From Myrica gale (Eukaryota > Streptophyta > Magnoliopsida > Fagales > Myricaceae): DNA of 64,000 nucleotides. The position numbers were made by a program, and so were the translations under genes. Positions within the stretch are counted from its first letter, which is position 1. Every line of letters begins with the position of its first letter. Shown here piece after piece: positions 61,161-64,000 of the stretch. The notes beneath the pieces were generated by a model. The model had not been told where the DNA came from, ran no database searches, and was given only the letters and a program-made list of their open reading frames with translations. The stretch spans positions 13,472,001-13,536,000 of the forward strand of contig OZ005615.1 in NCBI GenBank assembly GCA_963930655.1, in the 5' to 3' direction.

Positions 61161-61368
61161 TAACCGATAAAATGAGGTAAAACTTCTCTACAATTATTTT
61201 GGATTTATGCTGGGACTGATCTACCCTAGTTTGTTTTTTTTCTTTTGAATAAAGGTAATTAGTGTTGATAAAAAAAAGAAGAAGGTTAGGTACCCAAGTG
61301 TGAGTCCAGTAAGTCTACCCAAGTGTGAGTCTAGTAACCGATAAAATGAGGTAAAACTTCTCTACAAT
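61161..61368. repeat. 34 bp direct repeats flanking 140 bp
   Basis: A 34-base sequence including CGATAAAATGAGGTAAAAC occurs identically at 61161-61194 and 61335-61368. Between them ACCCAAGTGTGAGTC is also present twice in tandem (about 61291 and 61317). Confidence 0.8.
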
Positions 61369-61769
61369 AGGAGGATGGTATAAAGAGATAGTTCGCTACC
61401 TACGACATATTATTTTCTTCAATATTGGTGTTATAATATTGGTTTAGTTTGGGTCATAATTTTCGTCGACCAATAGGATAAGAGTAGCTGACGACATGAT
61501 CTTTTCATAACAATTAAGTGCGAAATAAGCATATCAATTAAACTGACACAATGACTCACAATTATATATAAAGACTTGAAATATTACCGACGAATGGCAC
61601 CATTTATTTTTAATCGTTTAGAAGGTAATAATAATCATAATTTTTGAAACATATTTTTTGTTTGTAGTCCCAGACTTAGTCTTAACACATACAATCCTCC
61701 AAATTAACAATGTGTCCGTATAAATATTATGTAAATACGTGGTAGGTAGTTTTGCATAGGCATATACAT

Positions 61770-63042
61770 ATGACTTAAATATTACGTATATCCCTGGGGT
61801 TTAACTTTTTTCCTGGAAATGCTCCTAGGGTACAATTTGTTGTCTGGCCGTTCCTGGAGTTTATTGAGATTCTCAGTCATGTTGCTCCGACTATCTGTCG
61901 TCCAATAAATGACAAAAGTTGAGGACGCGTCAAACACTCCCACGTCATCTCCTCTAAAAACACGACACATGTCCATTATCTGCCTAATTTGCATGTCACG
62001 CCAGTAAAACATCTTAAAATTACTAAAATACCCCTGCCATGTCATTTACTTAAAACCTCTTAAAAGTCTAAAACACCCTTGCCCCTTTTGAACTAAACTA
62101 CGATGTTCCTCTCCAAATGAGCAGCGTAGGTCAGTTCGTTCAAATATTTCATCATCTCAAAAGGGGTCCAAAAACATCTCAGCTCATGTCACTTACATCA
62201 ACCATTAAAGTAATTCTAATCTGATAACATAAATTCTAGCAGCCAACCATTTGGCAATCCTAAAAAACAATGAAAGGGTCATCATCACAGAACCCAAATG
62301 TGCCAAAATAGCCAACCATTCGGCAATCCAAAAAAATATCAAAAGGACCGTGGCACATAACCCAAATATGTTGGCACGACAATGACAGATTTGGCAAGAA
62401 ATTGCTATGTTGGTAGCACCAAGTTACTTTCATTTTTTAACAATGGAAGATATGTGAGATTTGGGTTGAATGTTTTGCAAGCTTGGAGCAAGAAGACTTG
62501 ACAATGGTAGATCTATGACAAAACTTTCGGAGTAATGTGAGTTTCGCGTTTTGCACACTTGGGAAGACTCAGCATTTGGACAGATCGTGTGACTCCATAG
62601 CAAGACTTATTTTTCGTGTTTTCCACACTTGGGAAGAATCAAACTCAACAATGGCAGATCTGTGAATCTGGTAACAGCTCCGTTTCGTGTTTGCGCAGGG
62701 GCTGTGCTTACAGAATTTTGAAAGTGAGGGTAGACGTTGGGTGTTCTAGACTTTTAGGAGGTTTTAAGTAAATGACATGGCAGAGGCATTTCAGTAATTT
62801 TAAGATACTTTACTGGCGTGACATGCAAATTAGGCAGATAATGGACATGTGTCGTGTTTTTAGAGGAGATGACGTGGAGGTGTTTGACACGTCCTCAACT
62901 TCCGTAATTTTTTGGATGACAGATAGCCGGAGGGACATGGCTGAGAATCTCGATAAACCCCAAGAACGGCGGGGCAACAAATTTTACCCTAGAAACATTT
63001 TCAGGAAAAAGTTAAACCCCATAGATATAAGTAATATTTAAG
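61770..63042. mobile_element. Long-inverted-repeat element (MULE-like, non-autonomous)
   Basis: Arms of about 290 bp, inverted, at about 61770-62060 and 62745-63042, with shared outer ends CTTAAATATTAC. Each arm encodes a similar open frame in mirror orientation, with the shared segment RDMQIRQIMDMCRVFRGDDV. The 0.68 kb centre is non-coding. The 9-mers outside, catatacat (61761-61769) and catatatat (63043-63051), differ at one base and may be a target duplication. Confidence 0.65.
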
Positions 63043-64000
63043 CATATATATAATAAGGTGCTCTCATTGTTTTGGAACAAATTAAGTAGAAAAACAATAA
63101 TTATAATTCGTAATCAAGCCCAAGATCAACGGTCCAATTGCATAAGCAGAAGACGTGTGAAAGGTTGCAAGAACTCAAAACACGTGGAGAACAATATGTT
63201 GGCGGCACACAATTTCTGCGCATTTTTTTTAATATTTACTATGGTCTTGGCACTTCGTGGACTAATCTCAAAAGTCTCCATAAAAGCAATTAATATTATA
63301 TCCACGCCTGTTTCTTTAGTCTACAAGACATGCCAGTTAATTGTTTAGTCACATGCATTGCCTTATTTTCTCTTTTACATGGCTAACGTAATTGTTAATT
63401 GGTCCTAAAATTAACCAACAAAAAGATTATGCAGAATAAATATGATTTTTCAGACTATATAGTAAGGTTATTTAATATTTTTTTTAAATAATAAAAAAAA
63501 GAAACTAGTTTTTTTTTTAATTTAAATTAAGGACTAAACTTACTATTAGTTAGGTTCAGTTTGAAGGGGCTCTTATCCCATATCCCATCATTTTCTAGCA
63601 ACTGATTCCAAATCCCAAATCTCCCTTCCTCTGTTGGTGGTGTTGGTGTTGGTACCAACTGCGAGAGAAGAGATGAGAAAAGATGGAAGAGCACAGCGTT
63701 TTAATGGGTTTGCGGTTTGCCATTAATTTTCAAACCAAGTCCAGCTAAATTTAACCCAGCAATCTATCTTCCTTTGCTTTTCAGCTTGGAATCAGCATCT
63801 TATTCCCTCGCTCCGTGCTTTCAGCATATTTTCTCACGTTTACGTCATACGAAACTCTCCCTCGAGCATCACATTCAACGTGACATAAGACAAAATTTCT
63901 GTGGCCAATATCTGGCAATCCTATTGCATAACGTCTTTTATTCGAGATTTGTTTGTGCGCATACCCACCTGTCTGTTTGATCAGCTTAAGAGAGAAACGT
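63043..64000. other. Intergenic, possible edge of a further gene
   Basis: No firm exon. A plus-strand ATG context at about 63683 gives only a short frame. The 87-codon frame at 63717-63980 has no similarity I know. The window ends before anything can be decided. Confidence 0.3.

Noticed and set aside
61782..63041. Two paralogous genes in mirror orientation
   Set aside because: The frames coincide with the arms of an inverted-repeat element, so they are more simply explained as terminal inverted repeats.

Overview
The window is nuclear DNA from a flowering plant, most likely a woody core eudicot. I cannot name the species. The evidence is short exons separated by AT-rich GT-AG introns, four plant-type housekeeping genes, and dense small transposons typical of angiosperm gene space. 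None of it is bacterial or organellar.

Four intact genes can be assembled exon by exon. They are profilin (minus, 7494-9485, 131 aa), the alpha subunit of the mitochondrial processing peptidase (minus, 21573-27438, 13 exons, 503 aa), an ATP-dependent 6-phosphofructokinase (plus, 46784-50615, 13 exons, 548 aa) and an organellar RadA/Sms-type DNA repair protein (minus, 51380-60369, 15 exons, 553 aa). The last two converge on a 0.76 kb spacer. The four genes belong to unrelated pathways: actin dynamics, mitochondrial import, glycolysis, and organelle DNA recombination. This is ordinary plant gene order, not a cluster.

Most of the rest is transposon-derived. In order: a decayed 4.0 kb hAT element (570-4598); MITEs; two copies of an acid-phosphatase gene fragment (10.6-11.4 kb and 16.9-17.5 kb); a non-LTR retroposon with an 18 bp target-site duplication (12189-12960); two further hAT elements (14160-15139 and 17549-18712); a copia LTR (16303-16646); a Pack-MULE carrying a triosephosphate isomerase exon (19620-21377); a ZMYM1-like hAT remnant (27789-28949); a gag-only Ty3/gypsy element with about 134 bp tandem repeats (30838-35917); a rearranged endogenous pararetrovirus remnant (about 36300-39640); a three-deep nest of hAT elements (41718-46114), each with its own 8 bp target-site duplication, holding a tRNA-His relic; a fold-back repeat just upstream of the phosphofructokinase promoter; and a long-inverted-repeat element at 61.77-63.04 kb.

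I found no evidence of a wholly new biological system. The most informative observations are the nested hAT series, the Pack-MULE with its captured enzyme exon, the head-to-head pararetrovirus rearrangement, the unclassified non-LTR retroposon, and a probable GC-AG intron in the RadA gene.
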